From the NCBI GenBank assembly GCA_000733355.1, contig JNVV01000006.1, positions 1,061,803-1,125,802 on the forward strand: a DNA stretch of 64,000 nucleotides. The letters run 5' to 3'. A program made the position numbers and the translations under genes. Below, one piece after another: positions 33,339-45,648 of the stretch. The stretch is from Falciphora oryzae. Taxonomy: Eukaryota; Ascomycota; Sordariomycetes; Magnaporthales; Magnaporthaceae. The notes beneath the pieces were generated by a model that made no database searches, was not told the origin of the DNA, and saw only the letters and a program-made list of their open reading frames with translations. Within the stretch, counting starts at the first letter, position 1, and each line of letters starts with the position of its first letter.

Positions 33339-36300
33339 ATGGCTGCCTCCAAGCTCCCAGACCTTCCCGTCCCCCATGCCGGGCTGGTGGCTCACCTTGC
33401 GGGAAATCCCGAGACCCCAATCACTGAGCTCCTGGAGCCGTACCGCCTCTTTGAGCAGGAGCTCCGTGGTCTCTACGCCCAGGAGCCAGACCATGAGGCC
33501 CTGCGGAACCCACATGTGAATGTGCTGCCCCTCTTCACCGCGTCCACACCGGACATCAAGATCCGCGCCCGGGCACTTGATGAGGAATCCCAGGACGAGA
33601 AGGACCGGTACATCATGTCCCTCCCTGATGAGCACCGCCGCGCGGACGGGTCTCCTGCGGTCGTGGGTTCCCTCAAGCGTTTCCGGGAGAATTTCAACGT
33701 CTTCAGCGAGTCTGCGCTCGTCGACTTGAACTGGGACAATGTCGTCGTCTCCGGGTCGGCTGTGACGAGCTGCCTCCTGCCCGTGCCCAAGCAGTTTGCC
33801 CAGTCCAAGAGGGCGTTGCGCGAGTTCTATCACGAGAAGTTCTGTCCCGCCTCTGATGTCGACCTGTTCCTTTACGGCCTCACCGAGGAGCAGGCGCTCG
33901 CCAAGATCGCAGAGATCGAGGGCAGCATCAAAGACTCTATCCTGACCGAGTGCACCACGGTCCGGACCAAGCATGCAATCACTATTTGCAGCAGCTATCC
34001 CACCCGTCATGTATGCCTTTATAACCGCCCTCTACGTCTTCCTCAGCACCATTACTTGAGATGGAGCTTCTCTGAAGAAGTGCTAACTCGAGGATTACCA
34101 GGTGCAAATCGTGCTTCGCATCTACAAGTCTGTCTCCGAGATACTTACTGGGTTCGATGTCGACTGCTCTGGTGCGGCCTACGATGGCAAGCAGGTCTAC
34201 TGCACTCCCAGGGCGTTGCAGTCGTTCGTGACGCAGATCAACCGCGTCGATCTCTCGCGCCGTAGCCCTTCGTACGAGAACAGGCTGTCTAAGTACAGTC
34301 ACAGGGGGTTCGAGGTATACTGGCCAGGCCTCGACCGGTCGCGGATCGACCCGACCATTTTCGAGCGGAGCTTTCGCCGCACCCTCGGTCTAGCGCGGCT
34401 GCTGGTGCTCGAGCGCCTGCCTACCTCTACCGCCCGGGAGCAGTATCTCGACAAACGCCGCGAGGAGAGGGGTCGGCCTGCTCTGAATCGTGGCTACTGG
34501 GCTAGTGGTCTCAAGGGCAACATCAAAGAGAGCCATGAAGATGAGGTTGCTGAATGGGTGAACGAAGACGAAGTCTCCAACTATCACACTTTTACGATAC
34601 CTTACGGTCCCAGGTTCACCGCTAAGAAAATCGAAAAGCTGTGCTACACGAGGGATCTGCGTAAGTCGCCGTAACACTCAATCTCCCCCTTATTCGTTCA
34701 TCAGCCTGGCAGCTGGCAATCGTAATGACTAACAAACCTGGCCTGCACGCAGTTCTCAACGCTGAGTGGAACCAGCCCAAAGAACGCGAGGTTTATCTTC
34801 ACCGCCACCCTGCTTTCTTTGGCCGTTTCGTCGACGTCATTGAGGACTGCTGTGGATTCTGCCCAAAAGCCGTAACCGAGGAAGAGCTCGCCGTCGCCGA
34901 AATAGAGGATAAGACGTATGTCTCAGGGAAGATCTCGTTCATCAAGGATGACCCGGGCAGACAGGAAATCGGATCATTCAACCCGTTGACCGACGACGAC
35001 TGGACCGAAATGGCCTATGTGGGCAACACAGCTCGCTTATGCCAGGCCATCGTTGACGGTGATGCAGAGCATGTCCAGGACTGGCTTGCGCAGGAGGGAG
35101 CCGACCCCAACAAGAGAGACCACACCGGCCGTGCTCCCCTGCACCTGGCCGCCATGACCTCGACCCCGGAAATTGTCCGGCTTCTGGTGGACAAAGGCGC
35201 ACGCCTGGTTGCACGCCTCGCCGATGGTCGGACGGCGCTTCATCTTGCGGCCGAGCGGGGAAGCGTTGACATGGTCAAGATCCTCATGGACAAGAGCAAT
35301 GAGAACGAAGCCGAAGCAGAGGAAAAGAAGGATCGTCAGCGCAGTGCCCAAGCTACCGGAGTCAAGGCCACTGCCGGAGAATCACAGGTGCCGACCAAGT
35401 CGGAAGAGTCGCGGGATGAGGACGAAGAGGACGTCTCAGATGGCGAGCTCGTTGACGACGATGACCTGTCGGACGAGGACGATGAGGGCCGGAGCATGGC
35501 TACGGGGTCATTTGTCAAGATCAAGCGTGACGATTCCAAGCCAGGGGCTCAAGACGTCATCCCAGACGACGAGGGCGACGACTTTTACGATGTAAACGTC
35601 GTCGCCTGGGACACGCCGTGCTCGGCCCTCCACCTTGCCATCATCTCGGGGCACGAGGATGTCGTGAAGCTGTTGTGCCAGGAGTATGGGGCGGATGTAC
35701 TCCTCCCTGTCAAGATTCTCGGTTACGACTCTAAGCCGGCCGCTGCCCTGCTCACTCTTGTCTTGACTCTTTCGCTGCCTGTCGACCAGGCGAAGAGCAT
35801 GACCAAGACACTCTTGGCCCTGGGAGCCACCTCTGCACAGGCGGATATGAAGCACATGACGTGTTTCCATCGCTACGTCGACAGCGGCGCTTCCGAGCTC
35901 GTCGAGACTCTGTGGGACCTCGACCCGGTGGGAGCCAAGACCTCCATCAATCACCTAGCCTGGCCCGACTCCTGGAAAGCAATTGGCCCTCTACAGTCAG
36001 CAGTCCAGAACGGTGATTCGCGCCTCGCGCTCAAGCTTCTCGACGCAGGCGCCATACCCGAGATTGACTTTGAGACGTGGTTGAAATCGGCCAAACAGGC
36101 GATTGAGAACCGGTTGGGCACCGCCGAGAGCAACACCGACACCTTCAGGGCGTCGGTAGACCAGCCTCTGATCCTGGCCCTGGAATCCGCGGACTCAACG
36201 AGCGCCATCGGGCTGCTGGAGCACGGTGCCAACGTCAACACTCTCACCCAGATGTCTTATAATATCCTGAAAGGGGGATGGTGGAGCAATTACAACACAG

Positions 36301-38831
36301 GCGAGACAGCATTGGACGTTGTTCGGAGGCAGCTGGCCGTCGCCCGCAAATACGAGGGCGAGAAGCCGTACGGAGCGGTACCACAACCGCTCGTGGGTGC
36401 TGAGGCTGCCCTCGAAGGGCTTATTCCGGGCACTTGGAAGCACTGGGTCGTGACCCAGAGCATCGCCGACGCCCAAAATGCGGCCGAGTCACGCGCCAAG
36501 GCTTACGCGGATGGTTTGAAGAGGATCGAGGAGACGAAGGGGCGCCTGGAGAAGAAGGAAGCCATCACCGAGATCGCACGTGCGCTAGAGAAAGTCGAAA
36601 CGGCCATCTTGGAGCGAGGTGGCAAGACCTTCGATGAGCTGCATCCGGGCGTGAACAACAAGGACAAAAGAAACTCGACCGAGCCTGATTTTGCAGAAAA
36701 ACAGATATCATTCGAGTTCAAGCACGCCTTTTATGGCGTCAAGGACATGACACCGGCCCGGGAAGTCGCATACGTCGAACTGTTCGAAGCAGCATGGTCC
36801 GGGAACCTGGAGAGGATCAAAGAGCTTACCCTTGCCTCTTGGGACACGGATAAGCGCGAGCCTCCTCTCGTGGTGTCTGTGAAGGATACAAGACAGAACA
36901 ATCTGTTTGCCATCGCGACCCTCCGGGGACACCGGGACGTCGCCGAGGCTATCCTCGAGATTGCGCAGGCGCAGTATGCTCCGGAAGAAGCCAAGACCAC
37001 TCGGTTCACTATGAACCGGTCAGAAGACGACTCGGACTGCTGCAGCGATGACGAGTCTGTCGACGAGGATGACGACAACCCGAGGATATTCGCTCGGATC
37101 GTGGATGATAAGTTCACCATCGATAACATCGGGGAGATATCGATGCAGGTCAAGAGCCGCACGAAGCCGCTCCAAATGCTCCTGACGGGGGCCGAGATGA
37201 TTGTTGCCGATCGAAGGCATGCCCTCAAATCTACCACGCTTTTTGGGCACGCAATCAGGGAGAACGACCTGGGGCTACTGCGGTTCCTTCTCGACACCGC
37301 CATGTCCCTCCCGGTGGAAAAGGCCGAAAACGAGGACGAGCCGGCCCGCTTCTTCAACTTCCCGCGGGAAGAATTCGAGCAAGCAATATCGTATGGCCAC
37401 GTCGAGATCCTGGGGGAAATCATCAAGCGGACTGGCGCCGGCCTGCCTCTGGAGGAGATGGTCAAGCAGAGCGGCGTAAAGATGGAGGTGAAGCCGAGGT
37501 ACTACCAAGGCCTTAGCGTATACGGCAAGAAGAGGAAGGATTGGGCGGCGGCAGGCCGGGGCGTGGTCACAAGGAGCACGGGCATTACAACGTCTCCGCT
37601 ACTTCTCGCCGCCGCTCAGGGGTCCATTGAATCGGTCGAGTGGTTCCTGAGTGACGCGCCGCTCAGGAACTATCTCGAATTCTGCGGAACAAAGGCGGCC
37701 CGTGAGGACGCTCGGCTCAAGCACTTGAGCGCGACCGCCGGTGGCTTTGAAAAGGCGGTCATGATGTGGCTGCGGAATCAAAATGAGCTTGTCCTTCACG
37801 CCGCCGTTCTGAAGGGCCCGAGAGACGAAAGTTTAAAACCGCTGATGGAGTATCTCATCAAGACATTCCCAGCGGCCACGACGACCAAATCCGTGAACGG
37901 ATACACTCCGCTGCACATTGCCTGCCGCCTCGGCCGCACCGATCTGGTAGAACTTCTCATACCTCATTCGGACCAGACGGCCAAGGACCATGATTGGAAC
38001 AGTATACTTCACCTGGCTCTCGCTGAGAGCCCTCGGGCGGCGCAGCTCCGGCCGATGCTCGAGCTCATGGACGCCGGCGTGCGCAAGCAGTTGTTCAAGG
38101 AGCGGAACAAGCTTAGCGCCGGAGGCCGCACGCCTCTGTACGCATGGCTCCACGATGCCATATCTTCGTCGCGCTGGAAACCCTTGGGGTCATACGAGAG
38201 CCGCGGCGAGGTGGCTGACGTCATGCGGCTCCTGTTGGAATACTCGGGCGGGGAGGAGCTCGAAATGCTCGATGGTGCGGGCAACACTGTACTCCACACC
38301 CTGATTGCTAGGCAGGCGCACCCGGACCTGATCAGGGTTATCCTGGACCTGGACGTCAAGCTTCTCCATCGCGAGAACGCCGTCGGGCGGACGCCAGCGG
38401 AGGTCGCGCGCGATGCCTTTGTTGCGTCGCGCATCTGCGAGCACTCGAGCCGGCAAAACAAGCTATCAGAGATAATCAATGCCAGCTCAGACTGCTTTGT
38501 TGACGAGAAGGGCGAGCGGGTCACGGGCGTCGTGTTGGCACGGGCATCCAAGGACAGCGAAACCCAGCGGAAAGCCGAAATCTACAACATTTGCCAGGCA
38601 TATGTTGACAGTAACCCGTCGGCATGCACACGCCGGCTCGCTAGCCTCGGCGAGGCCAACGACGTGGCCCGGCGCCTGGGCGAAACATACCAGCCACAGC
38701 GTTACTACGGTGGCAGACCCAAGGCGGACGACGCCGAGGATGACGCGTCTGAGGATGGGAAGAGCGGAGCCATCTCGGACTTTGTATCCCGAAACACTTC
38801 CTCCTTCGGACGTGCATGGGAGACCGAGTAG
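33339..38831 (+). CDS. Nucleotidyltransferase-like domain fused to ankyrin repeats
   Basis: Large intracellular protein of 1769 residues; function unknown. Exons are 33339-34010, 34102-34660 and 34753-38831. The start ATG sits in a perfect CCACCATGG context. Residues 130-300 resemble a polymerase-beta-type nucleotidyltransferase fold: VVVSGSAV with the Gly-Ser at 139-140, SDVDLFLYG with acidic residues 173 and 175, then after intron 1 VQIVLRIYKSVSEILTGFDVDCSGAAYDG with acidic 243 and 245. This assignment is inference from pattern. The spacing between GS and DVD is about 32 residues, longer than usual. From about residue 530 ankyrin repeats appear (APLHLAAMTSTPEIVRLLVDKGA, TALHLAAERGSVDMVKILMD, SALHLAIISGHEDVVKLL, later YTPLHIACRLGRTDLVELLI), broken by long acidic linkers such as 620-660 and near 1000. 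There is no signal peptide or membrane span. It could be a signalling or sensor protein. Confidence 0.85.
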
Positions 38832-39291
38832 ATATCTTTGGAGCCTCTCATTCTCGCAACATAACACAGTAAGCTAGCTTAGTTGCTTAGGGCAGTCATG
38901 TCCGTAGCCCATTTGAATTCGCCGGAATCAAGTAGTTTACCCTGTGCTATGCCATGCAAATTGCCAAGGTTGATTCGTGCTGGATACGGTAGCCACCTAG
39001 GCGGACGTAGCCAACAGCTAGAAGCGTACATATATGCCTGAATACTAAGACGATAAAGTAGCAAACCAAAAATTGAGAAAAACAATGAGAAAGGAAAACG
39101 AACAGTTTTTTTTTATATGCAAAGCCTAGCCAGTAGTCAGCCAGCAAAAACGCCCAAATCCCATGATAGGCAGAGTTAGACTTGTCCTCCTTGAACCACG
39201 TCCTCTTCCTGCCTAGGTTATAAAATAGATAAGAGACCGTTGAGAATCTTCATTCGGTATCGATGACTTTCCCTCTGCTAACGGGTGGCAA
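38832..39291. other. Convergent 3' region
   Basis: 460 bases between the ankyrin gene stop and the V-ATPase f stop. AT-rich, with no motif-bearing frame. Confidence 0.5.
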
Positions 39292-39952
39292 TTATAGTGC
39301 GATGGCCCCCCTTCGACTCTCGCGCACGTGCATCATGCCCTGCAGACCGCAGAAGACGAGGAAACCCTAAGCGGCCAAAGTCGGTGCACGTCAGCATTTG
39401 TCTTCATTTGGTTCTGGCAGGCGGCCTCCTTTTCCCAAGATGTAGGAGATGGTTCGAGAGAGTGTGGGGTGGTGGTTGGAACTATTAGAAGCGGAAACCT
39501 TCGTCTCCGCTGCGAGTGAAAAGGAGGCCCGCCGGATCCCCCAAGGGAGAGCGAGAATTTAGGTCGGCGGGTGGGCGGCGTGCGTGGAGGTGTGAAGACG
39601 GATCGAGGGGGGGAACTAACAGCATAGATGAGCACGGCTCCGAAGATGGTGCTCGCGACGGCCGGGCCGTTCTCCGGGTCATCTTTGCCGCCGACGAGCT
39701 CGTGGTGGTTGTTCTTGAACAGCAGGCCGAGGACGGAGAGGATGATGATGGCGAAGACGGATATGACGACGCTGTAGCGGTTTGGGAGGAGGCGCAGGGT
39801 CGGAACTGTCAGCATCCGGGGGCGTGCTGCTTTGGGGGAGGGGGGTGGTGAGGGCAGGACAATGGCAGGTTCGGCGTCCAGGATGCCGGGCAGAGAGAGG
39901 GAGGGGAAGCTCACCAGGACCAAGCTTGGATCGCGCTCACGAGAGGCTTCAT
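39292..39952 (-). CDS. V-ATPase Vo subunit f / RNASEK-like small membrane protein
   Basis: Homologue of yeast YPR170W-B, the small subunit f of the vacuolar proton pump membrane sector, related to animal RNASEK. Three exons: 39952-39915, 39771-39621 and 39366-39292, giving 87 residues against 85 in yeast. The protein begins MKPLVSAIQAWS, then C-VVISVFAIIILSVLGLLF (membrane helix 1), NNHHELVGGKDDPENGPAVA (the conserved NDPEDGPAVA-like loop), STIFGAVLIYAGFLVFCGLQ (helix 2) and a short basic tail. Donors are GTGAGC and GTTAGT; acceptors are CTACAG and GCTTAG. All phases agree and the joins fall inside conserved sequence. Because the coding pieces are 38, 151 and 75 bases, the gene is invisible to simple frame searches. 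A GT/CT microsatellite lies about 90 bases upstream. Confidence 0.9.
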
Positions 39953-40674
39953 GGTTGCGGTTTTGGGGGAGTTGGCTGATTGGCGGAAACGCTGGCGAGC
40001 CGAGCTATTCTCGCATCGAAAAGGCCGGGCGTGTGGTGTGCGTGTGTGTGTGTGTCTCTCTCTCTCTCTCTCTGCCTTTGGTAGATGGGGTGGTGGGCAG
40101 GCAGGATGTGCGCGTCGTTCGGAGGGGGCGGTTCGCGGTAGTTGCAGCACGTTTGGCTTGGTTGCTTTCGAGTCGCGATTGATGTCGTCGGGATTCGGGA
40201 CCACAGGGCCATTGGAAATGACGATGCAGCTCCGACGCGGAAAGGACCCACATCTCTCTACGGGTCCCCCCACATGCCTTAGCTAAGCCAAAACTTCGCC
40301 GCCGTTTGATTATAGCATTGCGAGATGCCTTGCTGGGGCTATTTCCATCCATTCTCCTCAATTTCAAGGACTGCCCGCCACAAACCACCTACCTACCCAA
40401 CAATCTTTCGCTTGCATCGACTCTACAAAAGGAATAGCAGCGGCATCAATCAGTCAATCAATAAATGGTAACAAATCAATATCAAATCCCGGAAGCGCTC
40501 CCGTCCGAACAGCCCGGCAACTGCGTCTGTGTCTGTGCTGTCGACCAAGCCACCGAGACATCACCAGTCCGGTGCTACCTCAGAACCAACACTTTGTGCT
40601 TATTTAGCAGTTACCTACCTACCCTACTTAGGTAGTACCTACTTGCCCGACCTATTTGCCGAGCTGCATTGGCC
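39953..40674. other. Divergent promoter region with microsatellite
   Basis: Between V-ATPase f (-) and the DUF202-like gene (+). It contains the GT/CT microsatellite at 40042-40073 and a cluster of TACCTA/TAGGTA words at 40611-40642. No gene seen. Confidence 0.5.
40042..40073. repeat. Compound (GT)n(CT)n microsatellite
   Basis: Alternating GT units run straight into CT units over 32 bases. It is placed in the probable leader or promoter of the V-ATPase f gene, so length changes could affect its expression; that effect is inference. Confidence 0.85.
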
Positions 40675-41926
40675 ATGTTCAAAGTATGCATCACAGGCAG
40701 TCGAGAGACCGCGCCCCGTCGCCCCCTGAAACAAAAAAAACTAAGACGCGCGCTGCAGGCTCTCGAGCGCAACCCGGAGGACAAGCTCCACCTTCGACTG
40801 CATCGGGCCCGATCCGTAGTGCTGACCTCGGACGAGTAAGTCTCGGCCGGCTCAACATGGAGCCTCTCTCTCCTTCTTTCTTCCCAGCCCACGCCGTTTC
40901 TTGGTCCGTCCTGCGCGTCTGATACCTACCCCGTGCAAGCTGCTGCTGCTGCCCCCTCCTCCTGCATCCGCCATGTTCACCCAGCCCGTGTCTGGCCTGT
41001 CCTCCTCCGCTTCCCAATCTCCATGTTCATGCGGTTGCGCCGCCTTGTTGCATCTGTCTGTGCGAACGTTGGGTCCTGCCGTGCCCACGCCGGACACGGC
41101 TGGGGATGGCATCGTTGCTCGCTCCACAATCTGACCGTGCGGGCGGGCGGCCACCCACCGGACATCACTCGTGGCTTTTGCTGTTTCTATAGCCCCGTTT
41201 CGTTTGTCTGCTGTTCGTCCCCGCCTTGGCTACCGTTCTTCCCGTCAGCCTACCGCTGCTGTTTCATCTCCATGCCATGACCTCCGTACTTCCTTATCCA
41301 GTAGCCCAGGCGGACGGGCAGCCACCTGTGTCTGTAAGCGCAGGTGAGGGTTGCAGGAATGCAGGGGGAAAAGCCATCTCAACCCGCTCTGGGCTGCAGG
41401 CCCCCTATTTCCCTACATACCAACCTCCTTGCATACACACACCCACCAAACCCATCTCACCCCGTGTTTCCACACCCCAACCGGGCATCTTTCTTCGAGC
41501 TCCTGCTATTATTGGCCCCCCTGACGCACGCGAGGGCCCAGGCTCGTCGAGATCCGCGCGGCGCAGCGCACGTTCGAGGGCGCCTACATGCGCACCGCCC
41601 TCTCCCAGTTCAGCTTCGCCCTCATCATCCTCAAGATCTTCACCTCGGAGTTCTACCCTATTGGCGCCCTGCTCGCCGTCTACGGCTTCTGCATCCTCCT
41701 GATCGCCGTCTACCGCCGCCACGAGGGCAATCGCCAGTTCTTCAGCGAGGACACGCCCGTCGCCCAGGACACCGACGCCGACGCCGCCCGGCCCGGCACT
41801 GGCCGGCTCTCGACCATGTCCAAGAAGAAGTTTCGCACCAGCGGCAATAGCGTCGCCCTGCTCGCTGCCCTGAGCCTCGGCGCATACATAGCGCTCCTGA
41901 CCCTAATCTTGACCTTGGAGTCGTGA
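40675..41926 (+). CDS. DUF202-like small membrane protein
   Basis: Fungal membrane protein with a DUF202-type core; the biochemical role is unknown. The solid part is exon 2, 41542-41926: VEIRAAQRTFEGAYMRTALSQF, then membrane helices FALIILKIFTSEFYPIGALLAVYG and FCILLIAVYRR, a polar linker, and a final helix ALLAALSLGAYIALLTLILTL. I propose exon 1 at 40675-40835 (MFKVCITGSRE...ALERNPEDKLHLRLHRARSVVLTSDE), ending at a GTAAGT donor in the correct phase to give TSDELVEIRAAQ. The total is 181 residues. The implied intron is 706 bases, much longer than others here, so a missed internal exon or a different first exon is possible. Confidence 0.65.
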
Positions 41927-43980
41927 CTCCGTTTGTGTTGGTATAATAGCGGTAGGGTTGGTACTAAGTGGCGGACACGCCTTTTCTTCATGATACGCTT
42001 GCCACGGGGAATCATTGGCCCTGTAAATACGATAACCCTGGCTAAACGACGCCAGACAGAAGTCTGCAGCTGTGGTATTGGGCCTAGCTGTGCCTCAGAA
42101 GAATCGTGACGGTCGCTGGTATCCTGTTTCTACTATCTTCTGCAGCCCTAGACAGGGCTTGTGTCGTAGCATGTGTGCCTCCCACCACCCAGATACATCA
42201 GAAGCCCGTTTATTTCTCTCGCCAATAGCCTCTGGCCCTGGTCTGGCACTTGGGCTTTCGGTCTCCCTATTCAGCGCCAAAGCTCATCTCGCACAAGACA
42301 AAAAAAAAAAAAAGAAAGAAAAAGGGGGAAATCTGGCTCGAGTGACAGCAACAGTTTATGACCTCTTGTGTACATGGCAGAACAGACAAGACCAAGTACC
42401 TGTGAGAAAGCTCGTGAACGAAAATATAAAAAGACAAAGTCGGAAGATGGATAGCTACAAATTTCTGACAAATGCAAACTTTTCGGTGTCCAGCCCCAGC
42501 AATAATCCCAAAAGAAGAGAGAAGAAAGACAGCAAGAACCGAAAGAATTTAAAAAGGGTCCTCTTCATAAAACCACACACCGATATCCAGGGGGCATACA
42601 ACCACCTAGATGGTTCCTGTCTCCTCTTTCTTTTTTCCTGTTATTATCGAAACCCGTTCTGTCGTCAACCCTTCCTAGATTTGTCCCACGAGGGGCAAAT
42701 ACAGATGCCACACATAAACGAAAAGCAGTTCCGCAAGCGAAAGGATTAAAAGATGATAGGAGACAAGGGGGAAAATGACGATCGAACATGTAGAAAAACA
42801 AAAGTCCAAAAGGCTAGGGAAGATAATAAACAGACGTGATGTGGAAATAGAAACAAGACTATGAAATAACATATTAGAAATCCAGAAGTCGGCACAGAAA
42901 CAGGAAGAGATGCCGTTCTCCCTGCTCCGGGCTGGGCCGGAACACGCAGCCTGGACTTTTGTTGTTCAGGAAGCCTTGTCTGTCGTCGAGCCCCCTGGAT
43001 AAAGGAAGGGTCCGCCGTAGGTTAGTGCAGGACTCTATTAGTCGGTTCGAGCTGAGAGCAGTGGGTTACCAGGAAACCTTCCCTGCCGCCGATCAAGCTG
43101 TCACCCTCCTCCAGATTCTTCCGGCCGGCTCGCAGATTGATCTGGTCATCTGCCACCGACCGTGCCGAGTAGTTTTTCCTTTTCAAGCGCCGTGCCGAGC
43201 CGCTTTCTTCTGCAGACGGAAGCAGGGAATGCAGCGCTAGTGGCAGCTAGGATCTAATGCTGCGTGGAAAGGGGCGACTCGGGACCAGTCCAGAAGGTAT
43301 TCCCCCACTTCTGTGGCGCTGGTGGCGGCCACACAGACAGCGACCTGACGCCGAGGCTGCGCAAAATCTTCTTTGGGATGGGAGCAACAGGTGTCAACGG
43401 ATGTCAGCCAGATAAAGTTGACTGCCAGGCAAACCACGTCCGCCGAGATCCGCAGCGGCGGGGGTTTTGCACCGCAGTTCAGGGGTACGACCCCAAACCA
43501 ACCGACCTTCTATGTATGAGGCGGCTGCGTCGCAAACCCCCCATGTTCCGTCAACGCTCGAGCATTTGTTGATCGCCGCCCACCCCCAGCTGAGACGCGT
43601 GCTGCGCTCGTGGCGCGTGGGCATGCGAGGAGACCTCAGCTTGAACAGAGTGTCGGCTGTTGTCCACCAAACACCTTCATGGTGATCCAAGTCCTTTTCT
43701 TTCCCTTGTTTCTGGAATCTGACACGGTTAGAGTGTCAAAGGGCTTCGCCAGGTACGCCCACGATTCTTCCTCGTTTTCCACAGCCTCTCCTCCTCTTTT
43801 TTTCCCTTTCGTCCCTTCTTTCCCGTGGTTTTTTTTTTCGTGTTTTTCCTGTCGAGAAACAAAGAAACTCGAAGCAACATCGAAGGGAGATTGTGATGAA
43901 AAAACACCAACACGACGCACATTCCCCCAAGACCGACATTGCCAGGTCTCTGAGTGCAAAATTCGCGACAGAAACCCAGT
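41927..43980. other. 2-kb convergent intergenic region
   Basis: Lies between the DUF202-like gene and the zinc-cluster gene, both ending here. It contains an A13 run at 42300-42312 and AT-rich stretches near 42700-42870. A plus-strand open frame at about 42072-42749 has no motif and poor codon bias. I see no gene. Confidence 0.5.
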
Positions 43981-45648
43981 CTATCGACTAGCATAATAGA
44001 TGCCGGCGCCGTGAGACTGGCTCTCAGTTGAATGGTGACCTTGTTCGTCTGGGGCACCTCCACTCTCGCCATACCATCCCTGAGAGTACGACGCATTCCA
44101 CGAGCCATAAGTCGATGGCGGCACAGCCCCTGCTGAAAGGGGGGCGTTGTGCTCCAGCGTCGTTCCCGGGATGCTTTCCACGCCACCGCCCGTGACAATC
44201 GACCCCGGATGCATGTCTCCGGACAAGGACGACGATTTCCGGTCGTAAGACCAGCCCGGGCTGGTGATCTGGGATATGGGCGGGTACTGGTGGTGTTGGT
44301 GGTGGCTGCTCAGGCTCTCGGATCCGAACGACATGGAACGTGTTGGGGGAGTTTGGTAGGATGACCAGGGCAAGTCATCACGAGACGAGTGGTCATCGCT
44401 GCCGGGCGTGGTCCAAGTCGCGGATGATGGTGCGGCATTGGTGTAGGGCGAAAAGGCTGGGGTGACGGGCGACCCCCGAGAATAAGATCTGGAACTGCTG
44501 GGCATGCCGTCCCCGGACATCCAGTTTGTCATGGCCGTATGCCCATACTCGAAAGTTCGAGTTGTGGATGCGTTTGCGACTACTAAACCTAGGGAAAGTA
44601 TCGTTTAGCAAGTCGTCCCGAAGCGCGTTGCGTTGAAGCGTAACATGCGACTTGGGGTCAAACGGCTGCTTTTCTCCCTCTCTTTTCCTTCATCACCGTG
44701 TTTCTTTTACACTTCCACCATCTCTGCTCTCTCGCATCCTGGGCCAACTTACGTTTAGCGCCGGGGGAGAAACTATCACCCCCAGCAGATTTCATCGCTG
44801 GTGGCGCCATCGTCTGGATAGAGGGTACCGCCAGCGGATGCGCGTAATGCTGCCCTACGTGCATATCCGAAGGATGCCCGCTAGCCATGGCTGGCGAAGA
44901 GGAAGCCGATGGTGCCCTTCCGGGCCCAACAGAAGAGCGCGACCCGGACTTCTGTCGGTTGTCCGCCGGTGGCGGCGGCGGTTGCTGGTCTACCGGGAAA
45001 AAGGTACAGTCCTTCTTCAGCCGGATACAGTTTATGCATCGCCCCTGCGGATCGTCTGGCGAGGGGATACACCGGATCTTTCGGCGTCTGCAATGGCCTG
45101 TAAGTGCAGAACTCGCAGTGTCAGTTCCTCTTTCTGAAGCTAAAAAAGCCACTCAGCAGGGCCGCAGAAGCCCTTGCATCCAACTCCACCCTGCTTCTCC
45201 GTTTGGAGGAAGAAGAGAGTGCACACGACTCACCGCAAGCTACCGAGGTGCGATGATACCCTAGCTTGTTCCTCCTCTTTTCCCCGGCAAGAAAGGATGC
45301 ATGGTCGGCTGGCTGGCCTTGTTGCTGCATGTGGGCCTGTTGAGGAGGCAGCTGCGGCCTAACATTAGGCGTCGACATGGACCTCTTGAGATGCATAGCT
45401 GTTGAGAAAGAGTCGCGATGGTCTCTTGGGGAGAAGCTTGGGTCATGTTCAGACCCTATGTCCAGTTCGGAGGAATGCGGAAGCGATTCGTAGGTGGGGA
45501 TGTACGCGGAAGACGACATCCCCATCTCGGCGCCGTTAGGGGGCGGCGGCGGATATTGGTATGACATAATGTCTGTCATGGATTCTGTTGTGTTGTCGAC
45601 GTGGAAGACTGCGCTCTTAGGTCTCCAAGAGGCAGGATTTGTCTGCAA
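43981..45648 (-). CDS. Zn2Cys6 (zinc binuclear cluster) transcription factor
   Basis: Nuclear DNA-binding regulator. Three exons: 45648-45234, 45097-44753 and 44588-43981, giving 455 residues. The cluster is rebuilt across intron 1: TSVACGHCRRRKIRC followed by CINCIRLKKDC, with cysteines at 138, 141, 148, 159, 162 and 169. This is the exact Cx2Cx6Cx10Cx2Cx6C spacing, with the basic patch RRRK. The intron falls between the first two cysteines. The flanks are Pro/Gln/Ser-rich, and the C-terminal 200 residues are Ser/Tyr/His-rich with no recognisable fungal-TF middle homology region. This suggests a low-complexity activation domain. A start at 45579 (MTDIMSYQYPPPPP) is equally possible. No gene is visible for 9.7 kb upstream, as seen with some developmental regulators; target and process are unknown. 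Confidence 0.88.

Noticed and set aside
42072..42749. 225-residue plus-strand open frame
   Set aside because: It runs through A-rich low-complexity sequence and has no recognisable feature.
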